Positions 33,187 to 40,807 of a DNA stretch of 42,732 nt are shown piece after piece. Position 1 is the first letter of the stretch, and each line of letters starts with the position of its first letter. Origin of the DNA: JAZFYD01 sp036443405 (GTDB lineage: Bacteria; Planctomycetota; PLA2); assembly GCA_036443405.1 (NCBI GenBank), contig JAZFYD010000028.1, positions 1 through 42,732 of the forward strand. Reading direction: 5' to 3'. Position numbers and translations under genes: made by a program. The notes beneath the pieces were generated by a model that saw nothing but the letters and a program-made list of their open reading frames with translations, searched no databases and was not told where the DNA came from.

Positions 33187-33687
33187 ATGGGCCAAGCCAT
33201 CTCCTATCGCAAGGACGCCGGGGGCGTGCTCGTTGCCGACGCGGAACAGCCGGGTGCCGGCGAAGTCGAGTTCAAGAAGTTCTTCAGCGGCAAGCGTCGG
33301 ACCGTTCGCCAGAAGGTGAAGCTCGATGCGGTGATCCAGGGCCAACACGAGACGTTCTCCGTCTCTGTCGTCGATATCTCGCGAAACGGAGTGCTGATGC
33401 GCGTCGATGACATCGTCGACGAGTCGTGTCAGACGGCGCCGGGCAACAGGCTGGTCGCGTACAGCACACTCGTGCTTTATCACTTCGAGCGGGGGCTGAA
33501 GATCGCGATCGAGGGTGTCGTCAGTTCCAACGCCGACCTCGTTCGTCTGGTCTGTGATGTGGATGACGTGATCGAGCGGGTCTATCTCGCGGTGCGCCTG
33601 CATACCGAGATCACCGATGAGCAGTGCCAGATGCTCGGTCTGTCACTCGGTGACGACGACGGGCAGGACTTCGAAACCGACGACTAG
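33187..33687 (+). CDS. PilZ-domain c-di-GMP-binding protein 2
   Basis: A 166-residue paralogue of the preceding gene, 17 bases after it. R37 to R41 (RRTVR) and D63 to G68 (DISRNG) give the intact RxxxR and DxSxxG pair. An acidic tail ends Phe-Glu-Thr-Asp-Asp. The tandem arrangement suggests duplication followed by use on different targets or as a heterodimer. It ends 11 bases before the convergent lipA stop. Confidence 0.82.
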   Translation: MGQAISYRKDAGGVLVADAEQPGAGEVEFKKFFSGKRRTVRQKVKLDAVIQGQHETFSVSVVDISRNGVLMRVDDIVDESCQTAPGNRLVAYSTLVLYHFERGLKIAIEGVVSSNADLVRLVCDVDDVIERVYLAVRLHTEITDEQCQMLGLSLGDDDGQDFETDD

Positions 33688-33698
33688 GCGCGCCCGAT

Positions 33699-34571
33699 CT
33701 AGCGGATCTGCGCTTCGTCGGCGTGGTAACTCGATCGCACAAGCGGCGCCGATTCGACGTGCCGGAATCCCAGCCCGAGCGCGAACTCGCGGTGGGCGTC
33801 GAACTCCGCGGGCGGGGCGTAGCGCGCCATCGGTAAGTAGTCGTCGCTCGGCCGCAGATATTGGCCGACCGTCAGCACCGAAACGCCGGTCGCGCGCAGG
33901 TCGCGGATCGTTTCCTGTACCTCGTCGAAGTTCTCGCCGAGGCCGAGCATCAGGCCGGACTTCGCCGGGATCTTCCGCTCCGCCGCGCGCGCCAAGACGG
34001 ACATCGAGCGCTCGTAGTTCGCGCTGGGCCGCACGCGCTTCTGAAGGCGCCGAACCGTTTCGATGTTGTGGTTGAACACGTCGGGCTTGGCGTCGAGCAC
34101 GGTGTCGATGCACGCCGTGTCTCCCTTGAAGTCAGGAACGAGCACCTCGACGCCGACGCCGGGGCTCGTTCGCCGGATTGCGCGGACCGAGTCGGCAAAC
34201 ACCTTCGCGCCGCCATCGGGCAGATCATCGCGTGCGACGGCCGTGAGCACCGCGAACGAGAGGCCCATCTCGGCGACGGCCGCCGCGACCCTCTCGGGTT
34301 CGTGCGGGTCGTACGACGGGGGCTTGCCGGTCAACACCGCGCAAAAACCGCAGCTTCGTGTGCAGACGTTGCCGAGCAGCATCAGCGTCGCCGTGCCGCG
34401 CTGTCCCCAGCACTCGGCGATGTTCGGACAGTGCGCGGAAAAGCAAACCGAGTTCAGGCCGTGTTTCTGAACGATGGCCTCGGTCTGTTTGTACGTCTTC
34501 CAGTCCGCCAGCCGTACCTTCAGCCACTCGGGACGAGTGTCGATCGCGGTTTCTGCGGCGGGGGTTGTCAT
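33699..34571 (-). CDS. lipA: Lipoyl synthase
   Basis: A 290-residue radical-SAM enzyme that inserts two sulfurs into octanoyl groups on lipoyl domains. The auxiliary cluster cysteines are C43, C48 and C54 (VCFSAHCPNIAECW). The radical-SAM motif is C70, C74 and C77 (CTRSCGFC). The C-terminal RSSYHA gives the Arg-Ser-Ser-Tyr signature whose Ser is the extra cluster ligand. The start ATG is 34571. It lies 73 bases after the E2 gene, whose lipoyl domain is its obvious substrate; LipB is encoded about 6 kb away on the same strand. Confidence 0.95.
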   Translation of the reverse strand: MTTPAAETAIDTRPEWLKVRLADWKTYKQTEAIVQKHGLNSVCFSAHCPNIAECWGQRGTATLMLLGNVCTRSCGFCAVLTGKPPSYDPHEPERVAAAVAEMGLSFAVLTAVARDDLPDGGAKVFADSVRAIRRTSPGVGVEVLVPDFKGDTACIDTVLDAKPDVFNHNIETVRRLQKRVRPSANYERSMSVLARAAERKIPAKSGLMLGLGENFDEVQETIRDLRATGVSVLTVGQYLRPSDDYLPMARYAPPAEFDAHREFALGLGFRHVESAPLVRSSYHADEAQIR

Positions 34572-34644
34572 ATCGTTTTCGAAAGCAATTGCTCCAACGC
34601 GGTCACGCGTTGGGCCAAGAACATTTGCTTCACGAGGCCTTGGC

Positions 34645-36015
34645 CTAGTGAAGCAACCAGCTGTCGACGTTTTCGAGGTAGTAGCGGATCCGCTCGAGGA
34701 ACTGACCGCCGAGTGCACCGTCCACGAGACGGTGGTCGATGCCGACGCTCAGGAGCACCTGGTGCCGGATGACGATCTCGTCATCGACGACGGCCGGCCG
34801 CTTTTGGATCGCGCCGACCCCGAGGATGCCGACCTGCGGTTGGTTGATGATCGGGAGGCCGCCGTAGCTGCCGAACACGCCCATGTTGGTCACCGTGAAC
34901 GTGCCGCCCTGCGGTTCGTCCGGGCGCAGCTGGCCGACGCGCGCGCGTGCGGCCATGTCGTTGACGTGCGTCGCCATGACACCGAGCGGCATTTGGTCGG
35001 CGTTTTTCAAGACCGGCACGATCAGGCCGAAGGTTCCGTCGGGGTTCGGCGTTGCGACCGCCATGCCCACGTTGATGTCGCCATGCACCGTGATCTGTTT
35101 TTCCTGGGTGTTGACCTGCGCGTTCACATACGGGAAGTCCCGCAGCGCGAGCGCCGATGCCTTGAGGAAAAACGGCGTGTACGTGAGCTTGTGGCCGGTG
35201 CGCTCCAGGAACGCGTCCTTCTGTTTCGCGCGGAACTCCACGATCTCCGTCATGTCGCACTCGGTCATGATGTAGACGTGCGCGGAGGTCTGGATCGACG
35301 CGACCATGTGGTGCGCGATGATCTCGCGCATGCGATCCATCGGGACTGTCTGGTCCACGCCGGGCGCCGTTTTGAACGGAACCGGGATCGGACCGATGGC
35401 GGCCGGAGCGGGGGCAACCGCAGCGGGAATCGCAATGGGCGCGGCGCCCGGTGCGCCGGTTCGCGTTTGCAGATAACCGAGGATGTCGTTCTTGGTCACG
35501 CGGCCACCGGCACCTGTGCCGGTGATCGCCGCCAGTTCGTCCGCGCCCACGCCTTCGGCGGTTGCGATCGAACGGACAAGCGGTGAGTAGAAGCGGCCGT
35601 TCGCTTGGCGCGGCAGTGCGCCAGCGGTTGCGGTTACGGCGACAGGTGCGGGCGCGGGGACAGCAACCGGGGGAGGCGGCGGCGGAGGCGCGGCGGCGGG
35701 TGTCGGCGCGGTTTCAACGGGAGCGGCCCCGGCGGTGTCCGCGGCGGTAGCGCCCGCGGACTCGGGAACCTCTTCGCCCTCGGCGACCAAGATCGCGATA
35801 ACGCTGCCGACTTCGACGGTCTTACCCTCCTCGGCAATGATCTTGCCCAGGATCCCGGCTTCCGGCGAGGGAATCTCGGTGTCGACCTTGTCCGTGGAGA
35901 TTTCGAGGAGTGCCTCGTCCCTAGCCACTTTGTCGCCGACGTTCTTGAACCACTTGGTGATCGTGCCTTCGGCGATCGACTCGCCCATTTGCGGCATTAC
36001 GACTTCGGTTGCCAT
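34645..36015 (-). CDS. 2-oxoacid dehydrogenase E2 (dihydrolipoyl acyltransferase)
   Basis: A 456-residue E2 subunit. Lipoyl domain about residues 1-80 with the lipoylated Lys43 in STDKVDTE. An Ala/Pro-rich linker (about 85-140) follows, then a peripheral-subunit-binding domain (YSPLVRSIATAEGVG to GRVTKNDIL, about 142-182), and the catalytic domain (about 220-456) with DHRLVDGALGGQFL near the C-terminus. It forms the core of a pyruvate, 2-oxoglutarate or branched-chain complex; the single lipoyl domain and the E1alpha/beta partners nearby suggest a branched-chain or pyruvate type. The gene is in a separate block from the E1 and E3 genes, with a small regulator and membrane protein just upstream. 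Confidence 0.9.
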   Translation of the reverse strand: MATEVVMPQMGESIAEGTITKWFKNVGDKVARDEALLEISTDKVDTEIPSPEAGILGKIIAEEGKTVEVGSVIAILVAEGEEVPESAGATAADTAGAAPVETAPTPAAAPPPPPPPVAVPAPAPVAVTATAGALPRQANGRFYSPLVRSIATAEGVGADELAAITGTGAGGRVTKNDILGYLQTRTGAPGAAPIAIPAAVAPAPAAIGPIPVPFKTAPGVDQTVPMDRMREIIAHHMVASIQTSAHVYIMTECDMTEIVEFRAKQKDAFLERTGHKLTYTPFFLKASALALRDFPYVNAQVNTQEKQITVHGDINVGMAVATPNPDGTFGLIVPVLKNADQMPLGVMATHVNDMAARARVGQLRPDEPQGGTFTVTNMGVFGSYGGLPIINQPQVGILGVGAIQKRPAVVDDEIVIRHQVLLSVGIDHRLVDGALGGQFLERIRYYLENVDSWLLH

Positions 36016-36084
36016 AGCCCGCGATTATCGCTCAGCGGCAAGCGTCGCGGAAGTTTGCAGCGTTGGCGGGTTGCCGCCGGATCC

Positions 36085-36438
36085 TCACCCTCGGCGAGTC
36101 GTTTCAGCTTCGACGGTGCGCTGCTCGGCTGCTGCGTAGCGCTGTTTCAGTTGAGGCAGCAGTGCGCCAAAGAGCACGCTCCCGATCCCGCCGATGAGCA
36201 CCAGGGCGTACCAGACGTGGTAGGGCTGGCTGAAGGCCACGGCCACGAGCCCGCCAGCCAGGCAGACCACGCCGACCGTGAGGAAGCCGATGTGGGTGGC
36301 AATCACGGGGGTCCGTGCCTTGCCACGGGCCGCGAGGGCGCCGCTAAGGCCCCCGAACATGCCCGCGAGCGAGCCGTACCCCGCGCCGCCGAACGCTCCG
36401 ATTAAGGTTCCGGTCGCTTCGGTCCACCAAGGGCTCAT
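36085..36438 (-). CDS. Small multi-pass membrane protein
   Basis: A 117-residue hydrophobic protein with about three membrane helices: a Gly/Ala-rich first (TLIGAFGGAGYGSLAGMF), then ATHIGFLTVGVVCLAGGLVA and VWYALVLIGGIGSVLFGALL. A charged C-terminal tail follows (KQRYAAAEQRTVEAETTRR). The start ATG (36438) overlaps the stop of the HTH gene by 4 bases, so the two form a unit. The function is unknown; such HTH-plus-membrane pairs may form a small sensory module, but that is a guess. Confidence 0.72.
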   Translation of the reverse strand: MSPWWTEATGTLIGAFGGAGYGSLAGMFGGLSGALAARGKARTPVIATHIGFLTVGVVCLAGGLVAVAFSQPYHVWYALVLIGGIGSVLFGALLPQLKQRYAAAEQRTVEAETTRRG

Positions 36439-36740
36439 GCTGTTCCTCCTGTCGGGCTGCCCTTTTGGGCCGAGTAGGCGCGAAGAACCTCTCGCGCCGC
36501 GGCCGGGCTCAACTCGCCGCGTTCGATGAGCCGGGCGAGGGTTTCGCGGACCTGGTCCTGGGGCCGGCCGTCCAAAATGGCGCGCAGCCGGCGGATCAAC
36601 CCGTCGAGGCGCTGCCGGATCGTCGGATAGCTGACCCCGTAGGTCTTGGCCAACGCCTTCAGGGAGCCGGACTGTAGGACGAGCTCCGTGATCATCTCCA
36701 GATCGTCGATGGGCAGCGCCGTCAGCGGGTGGTTTGACAA
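36435..36740 (-). CDS. DUF2089-type helix-turn-helix regulator
   Basis: A 101-residue protein. LEMITELVLQSGSLKALAKT plus YGVSYPTIRQRLDGLI is the DUF2089 helix-turn-helix, in which Ser-Tyr-Pro-Thr-Ile-Arg sits on the recognition helix. A second helical part (VRETLARLIERGELSPAAAR) follows. I chose TTG at 36740 because an AAGGTGA Shine-Dalgarno stands 8 bases before it, and because the promoter -10 box ends at 36762, which would leave a TTG at 36761 outside the transcript. It is coupled to the membrane-protein gene and lies upstream of E2. Confidence 0.75.
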   Translation of the reverse strand: MSNHPLTALPIDDLEMITELVLQSGSLKALAKTYGVSYPTIRQRLDGLIRRLRAILDGRPQDQVRETLARLIERGELSPAAAREVLRAYSAQKGSPTGGTA

Positions 36741-36761
36741 TGTTGATGTCACCTTGAACAA

Positions 36762-36789
36762 AGCGTAGCGGCCGTTGCGTGATCGTCAA
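36762..36789 (-). promoter_or_regulatory. Promoter of the DUF2089/membrane-protein unit
   Basis: On the minus strand TTGACG (36789-36784) and TACGCT (36767-36762) with a 16-base spacer make a sigma-70-type promoter. The AAGGTGA Shine-Dalgarno and TTG start at 36740 follow at a suitable distance. Confidence 0.55.
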
Positions 36790-36895
36790 GTGGGCTTTTG
36801 CATTGTTTAGGTGGTGCGGCATGCTCCGCCCAGCGACTCGATCAAAATGAGACGAAAGTGAAGGTCGGCGCGGGGATCCGACGATAGGGGGATTC

Positions 36896-37807
36896 ATGGC
36901 CCAAACCGCCGAGGTCTCCCCGCCCAAATCCCGCTGGCGCGGTCTTGCCGACCGCCTGCGCTGCCCGGAGTGCGCCGCGCCGCTGTCGCCGGGTTCGGGC
37001 GAGTTGGTCTGTACGCAAAACGAGCACGCGTTTCCGTTTGCCGGAGGGTCGCCGGTCTTGTTGGAGCAGTCCGAGCGGGAGGCATTGCTCGGGGACCTCG
37101 GGACCGCCGAGTTGCAGACGCGGGAGTACAAGCCGGGGTTGGGCGCCCGGTTCATCGCGGGCGTGAAGTGGGCGATCGGCAGCACGCTTCACCTGCCGGT
37201 GAGCAAGACGGTCAAGGACCTCTGGAAAGAACACGGCGACGAGCCGTCGCTCGAGGTCGGCTCGGGCACCGTGTCCGGCGGGCCGAACCAGATCAACCTC
37301 GACATCGCCGCGTTCTCGCACGTGGACGTTGTCGGCTCCGCGCTGAACATCCCGTTTCTCGACGACACGTTCTCGCTCGTTCGAAACGTTGCCGTGTTGG
37401 AGCACGTGCGCGACCCGCGCGCGATGATCGACGAGATGCACCGAGTCTGCCGGCCGGGCGGATACGTCTACACGGAGGTGCCGTTTCTGCAGCACTTCCA
37501 CGCGTATCCGAACGACTTTCAGCGCTACACCGTCGAGGGGCTCAAGGAGGCGTTCAGCGAGTTCGAGACCGTTGAGGTCGGTGTGTGTGTCGGCCCGTGC
37601 TCGGCGATCACCGCGCTCATCGCCGATTGGTTCGAGTTGCTGACGTTTTCCAACAAGCGCTGGATCAACGACCTCGCCCGTGCGATCCCGCTGATCCTGT
37701 TGTTGCCGCTGAAGTACCTCGACCGGCTACTCGTGAAGAACCCCCGCGCCCACGAAGTTGCGTCAGGGATCTACCTGCTGGCGCGCAAGCCCGAGGTTCG
37801 CGGGTAA
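36896..37807 (+). CDS. SAM methyltransferase with N-terminal Trm112-like zinc ribbon
   Basis: A 303-residue protein. Residues 20-60 form a Cys-rich Trm112-like ribbon (RLRCPECAAPLSPGSGELVC, then PFAGGSPVLL). The C-terminal methyltransferase has SLEVGSGTVSG as motif I, a short acidic strand (INLDIA) and VAVLEHVRDPRAMIDEMHRV and CRPGGYVYTEVPF as motifs typical of Methyltransf_11. A GGGGG before the ATG at 36896 supports the start. It separates the two halves of the 2-oxoacid dehydrogenase locus and is on the opposite strand, so it is unlikely to be part of that pathway. The substrate is unknown. Confidence 0.82.
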   Translation: MAQTAEVSPPKSRWRGLADRLRCPECAAPLSPGSGELVCTQNEHAFPFAGGSPVLLEQSEREALLGDLGTAELQTREYKPGLGARFIAGVKWAIGSTLHLPVSKTVKDLWKEHGDEPSLEVGSGTVSGGPNQINLDIAAFSHVDVVGSALNIPFLDDTFSLVRNVAVLEHVRDPRAMIDEMHRVCRPGGYVYTEVPFLQHFHAYPNDFQRYTVEGLKEAFSEFETVEVGVCVGPCSAITALIADWFELLTFSNKRWINDLARAIPLILLLPLKYLDRLLVKNPRAHEVASGIYLLARKPEVRG

Positions 37808-37820
37808 TTCGTTCAGATTG

Positions 37821-37969
37821 ACCACGGAGGCACAGAGACACGGAGGCCAGCGGGACGCCGCGAATCCCGGTGCGCATGGACCTTCTCTTTCTGGAAAAGG
37901 GAAGACTCGTTCGCGCAGGAACGGCTCCGCCCGCTCGGAGACACCTCCGTGTCTCTGTGCCTCTGTGGT
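37821..37969. repeat. 149-bp element with 26-bp inverted terminal repeats
   Basis: The left arm 37821-37846 (beginning ACCACGGAGGCACAGAG) is repeated inverted at 37944-37969 with one mismatch. The interior (37847-37943) is non-coding, with one weak hairpin. It occupies the gap between two convergent genes, 13 bases after the methyltransferase stop and 6 before the E1beta stop. Sequences of the cacagagacacagag kind recur widely in bacterial intergenic regions (recalled). It could serve as a bidirectional terminator or be a mobile repeat. Confidence 0.75.
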
Positions 37970-37975
37970 TTCTTC

Positions 37976-38956
37976 CTAGTACGTCGCGGTTTCTAGGATG
38001 GCTGCGCGGATGTCTTCGGGTTGCGGCATGAACGCGTCTTCCAGTTGCGGGGCGTGCGGCACGGGGGTGTCCAGGCTGGCCACGCGGCGGATGGGGGCGT
38101 CCAAGTGCTCGAACGCGAACTCGCTGATTCGCGCTGCGATCTCGCCGCCGAGGCCGCCGTTCTTTGTGTCCTCGTGAAGGATCACGACGCGGTTGGTCTT
38201 GCGCACCGAGTTGAGGATTGTCTCCTCGTCGAGCGGGAGCAGCGATCGAAGGTCGATCAATTCGATGGAGATGCCGTCCTCAGCTTCGATCTGGTCGAGC
38301 ATTTTCTCGGCGTAGTACGCCATCGAGCCGTAGGTGACCAGCGTGACGTCATCGCCCTCGGACACCATGCGTGCGCGACCGATCTCGACCTCGAACTCCT
38401 CGGCGGGCATCACGTCCTTGATGCGCCGGTAGAGGAACTTGTGTTCCAGATACAGCACCGGGTTGTCGTCGCGGATCGCGGCCTTCATGAGGCCTTTGGC
38501 ATCGCGGACCGTCGCGGGCGTCACGACCTTCAGGCCGGGGACGCGCGTGAACCACGCCTCGGGGTTGGTCGAGTGGAACGGGCCGCCGCGTGTGCCGCCG
38601 CCGGTGGGCAGGCGCACGACCATCGGGACCTTGGCGCCCCAGCGGTAGTAACTCTTGGCCGCGAAGTTCACCAGCATGTTGAAGCCGTTGGTGATGAAGT
38701 CCGCGAATTGCATCTCGGCGACGGGGCGCATGCCCATCATCGCGGAGCCGACCGCTGCGCCGAGGATGGCGGTTTCGCTCAGCGGCGTGTCGAGGCAGCG
38801 GCTGCGGCCGAACTCGTCGAGAAAACCCTTGGTCGCGCGAAACGCGCCGCCGTAGGTGCCGATGTCCTGGCCGAGGCAATACACCGACTCGTCGCGCCGC
38901 ATCTCCTCGGCCATCGCGTCGGTGATCGCCTGAATGTATGTGATCGGGTCGCTCAC
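37976..38956 (-). CDS. 2-oxoacid dehydrogenase E1 component, beta subunit
   Basis: A 326-residue thiamine-diphosphate enzyme beta subunit. It begins ITYIQAITDAMAEEMRRDES and has FADFITNGFNMLVNFAAKSY, PTGGGTRGGPFHSTNPEAWF and ILHEDTKNGGLGGEIAARI, which are standard E1beta blocks. It pairs with the upstream E1alpha to decarboxylate a 2-oxoacid and acylate the E2 lipoyl group. Start GTG 38956 overlaps the E1alpha stop (GTGA). The downstream repeat element ends the block. Confidence 0.92.
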   Translation of the reverse strand: MSDPITYIQAITDAMAEEMRRDESVYCLGQDIGTYGGAFRATKGFLDEFGRSRCLDTPLSETAILGAAVGSAMMGMRPVAEMQFADFITNGFNMLVNFAAKSYYRWGAKVPMVVRLPTGGGTRGGPFHSTNPEAWFTRVPGLKVVTPATVRDAKGLMKAAIRDDNPVLYLEHKFLYRRIKDVMPAEEFEVEIGRARMVSEGDDVTLVTYGSMAYYAEKMLDQIEAEDGISIELIDLRSLLPLDEETILNSVRKTNRVVILHEDTKNGGLGGEIAARISEFAFEHLDAPIRRVASLDTPVPHAPQLEDAFMPQPEDIRAAILETATY

Positions 38957-40155
38957 GCGTACACCTCGTGCAGTTCGCTGATGCCACCGATCGGAAGCGG
39001 CTGCGCGATCGCGTCCTCGGTTGCGGCCTCGATCTCGGCCGTTACTTCGGCGTGGATCTGGTCGTCGAGTTTCTTGTTGAGCAGCTTGGCGCGTTTGAGC
39101 CGGCGCTTGAAGAGCAGGATCGGATCGCGCTTCTCCCACTTCGCGAACAGCTCCGGGGGCACATACCCCGCGTCGTCGTGGATCGCGTGGCCGCGCATGC
39201 GCATCGTGATCGCCTCGATGAGCGTCGGCCCCTGGCCGCGGCGCGCGCGGTCGACAGCGGCCTTGGTCACCTCGTACATCGCGAGGATGTCGTTGCCGTC
39301 CACGGTCACACCGGGGATGCCGTAGCCCTCGGCGCGGCACGCGAAGTTCTTCGCGGCGGTCTGGTACTCGATCGGCGTCGAGTATGCGTACTGGTTGTTT
39401 TCCAAAACGAGCACGAGCGGCAACTTCATGACGCCGGCGAAATTGAGGCCCTCGTGGAAGTCGCCGACGTTGGAGCCGCCGTCGCCGATCCATGTCAGCG
39501 CGACGCGTTTTTCGCCGCGCATCTGGAACGCGAGCGCTGCGCCGGCGCACACGGGGATCAGCGACGCGAGCATCGAGATCGGCCCGATCATGTTGTGCTC
39601 CAACGCGCCGAAGTGGCTGGAGCCGTCACGGCCCTTGGTCGGGCCGGTCGCGCGTCCGAGGTAGTTGCGAAACACCATGCCGGGCGGGATGCCGTGCCGG
39701 AGAATCGAACCGAGGTTGCGGATCATCGGGCCGATGACATCGACCGGCTTGAGCGCAGCCGTGCTGCCGACGCTGCAACCCTCCTGGCCGCGCGAGCTGT
39801 AACAACCCGCGACGAGCTTGCCCTGTTTGTAGAGCGCCTCGAGGCGGTCGTCCGTCGCGCGCGTGCGCAGCATGTCGCGATACAGACCGAGCAGAAACTC
39901 GGGTTTGTACTTCGCGAGGCCGGCGTCGGTCGCGGGCGTACCCTTCTTCTTCGCGGTCTTTTTCTTGGCGGGGCGCTTGGCGTTCTTCGTGGTCGCCTTC
40001 TTCTTCGTCACTTTCTTGGCAACCGGCTTTCGGGCGGGTTTCTTCTTCGCCTTCTTCTGTGCCGGCGCCTTCTTGGCGGGGCGCTTCTTTTTGGCGGCCC
40101 CCTTCGTCCTGGCGGTTCTGCTCGCCGCTTTTTTCTTCGTGCGTTTCTTAGCCAA
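38953..40155 (-). CDS. 2-oxoacid dehydrogenase E1 alpha with histone-H1-like Lys/Ala tail
   Basis: A 400-residue E1alpha. Residues 1-72 are a Lys/Ala/Pro/Arg-rich tail with 30 Lys, 6 Arg and no acidic residue (KKKRPAKKAPAQKKAKKKPA is a typical piece). From about residue 75 comes a normal E1alpha: YRDMLRTRATDDRLEALYKQ, IPPGMVFRNYL, the thiamine-diphosphate motif GDGGSNVGDF to ENNQ, and RMRGHAIHDD. Start TTG 40155 overlaps the LipB stop by 8 bases; no better start lies inside the tail. The tail resembles bacterial histone-H1-like proteins and may bind nucleic acid, E2 or polyphosphate. It is an odd fusion for this enzyme. Confidence 0.87.
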   Translation of the reverse strand: MAKKRTKKKAASRTARTKGAAKKKRPAKKAPAQKKAKKKPARKPVAKKVTKKKATTKNAKRPAKKKTAKKKGTPATDAGLAKYKPEFLLGLYRDMLRTRATDDRLEALYKQGKLVAGCYSSRGQEGCSVGSTAALKPVDVIGPMIRNLGSILRHGIPPGMVFRNYLGRATGPTKGRDGSSHFGALEHNMIGPISMLASLIPVCAGAALAFQMRGEKRVALTWIGDGGSNVGDFHEGLNFAGVMKLPLVLVLENNQYAYSTPIEYQTAAKNFACRAEGYGIPGVTVDGNDILAMYEVTKAAVDRARRGQGPTLIEAITMRMRGHAIHDDAGYVPPELFAKWEKRDPILLFKRRLKRAKLLNKKLDDQIHAEVTAEIEAATEDAIAQPLPIGGISELHEVYA

Positions 40156-40807
40156 CGAAAAGCTCCTCGAAGTGTGCTCGTACCGAGCCCCGCACCGCCG
40201 CAATGTCCACCGGATCACCCGACACCGCGTGCATGCTGGTGACCCCCTTGTCGAAGATCCCGCAGGGGATGATGCGCTCATACATCGTCAGGTCGCAGTC
40301 CACATTCAGCGCGAACCCGTGTGTCGTGATCCAGCGACGAACGTGAACGCCGAGCGCCCCGACCTTTTCGCGGCCGACCCAGGCGCCGGTGTCGCCGTCC
40401 ACGCGCCGGCCCTCGATCCCGTGGTCCGCGAGGGTGCGAATCATGATCTCCTCGAGATCGCGGCAGAAACGGCCGACGTCTTTTCCACGCGGGCGCAGGT
40501 CGGCGATTACGTAGCCGACGATCTGTCCGGGGCCGTGCCATGTGACTTCACCGCCGCGATCGCAGCGGTGGACCTCGACGCCGCGCGCGGCCAGCTCGTC
40601 CTGATCCGCGAGCACGTGGTCGTCGGTTCCGCCCGTGCCGACGGTGTAGACCGGCGGATGTTCGAGCAGGATCAGCGTGTCGCCGATCTCGCCAGCCTCG
40701 CGCCGCGCTGCGTGTTCGCGCTGGATCTCCATCCCGGCGCGGTAGCCGGTGGGCCCCAGTTCGATGACCGCAGCCTGGTTAGAGATGGATTGCGCGTCCG
40801 AGGGCAT
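40148..40807 (-). CDS. lipB: Octanoyl-ACP:protein octanoyltransferase
   Basis: A 219-residue enzyme that transfers octanoyl from ACP to lipoyl domains, the first step of lipoylation. RGGEVTWHGPGQIVGY, KVGALGVHVRRWITTHGFAL and ERIIPCGIFDKGVTS give the catalytic Lys/Cys pair and substrate pocket. It lies between lpd and E1alpha and overlaps both. The start ATG 40807 overlaps lpd by 29 bases; a later start is possible, but the N-terminal residues precede the first beta strand. Confidence 0.93.
   Translation of the reverse strand: MPSDAQSISNQAAVIELGPTGYRAGMEIQREHAARREAGEIGDTLILLEHPPVYTVGTGGTDDHVLADQDELAARGVEVHRCDRGGEVTWHGPGQIVGYVIADLRPRGKDVGRFCRDLEEIMIRTLADHGIEGRRVDGDTGAWVGREKVGALGVHVRRWITTHGFALNVDCDLTMYERIIPCGIFDKGVTSMHAVSGDPVDIAAVRGSVRAHFEELFVG

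Noticed and set aside
39950..40150. Low-complexity Lys-rich stretch as a separate small histone-like gene
   Set aside because: It has no stop before the E1alpha domain and no second ribosome-binding site; the continuous frame favours a fusion.
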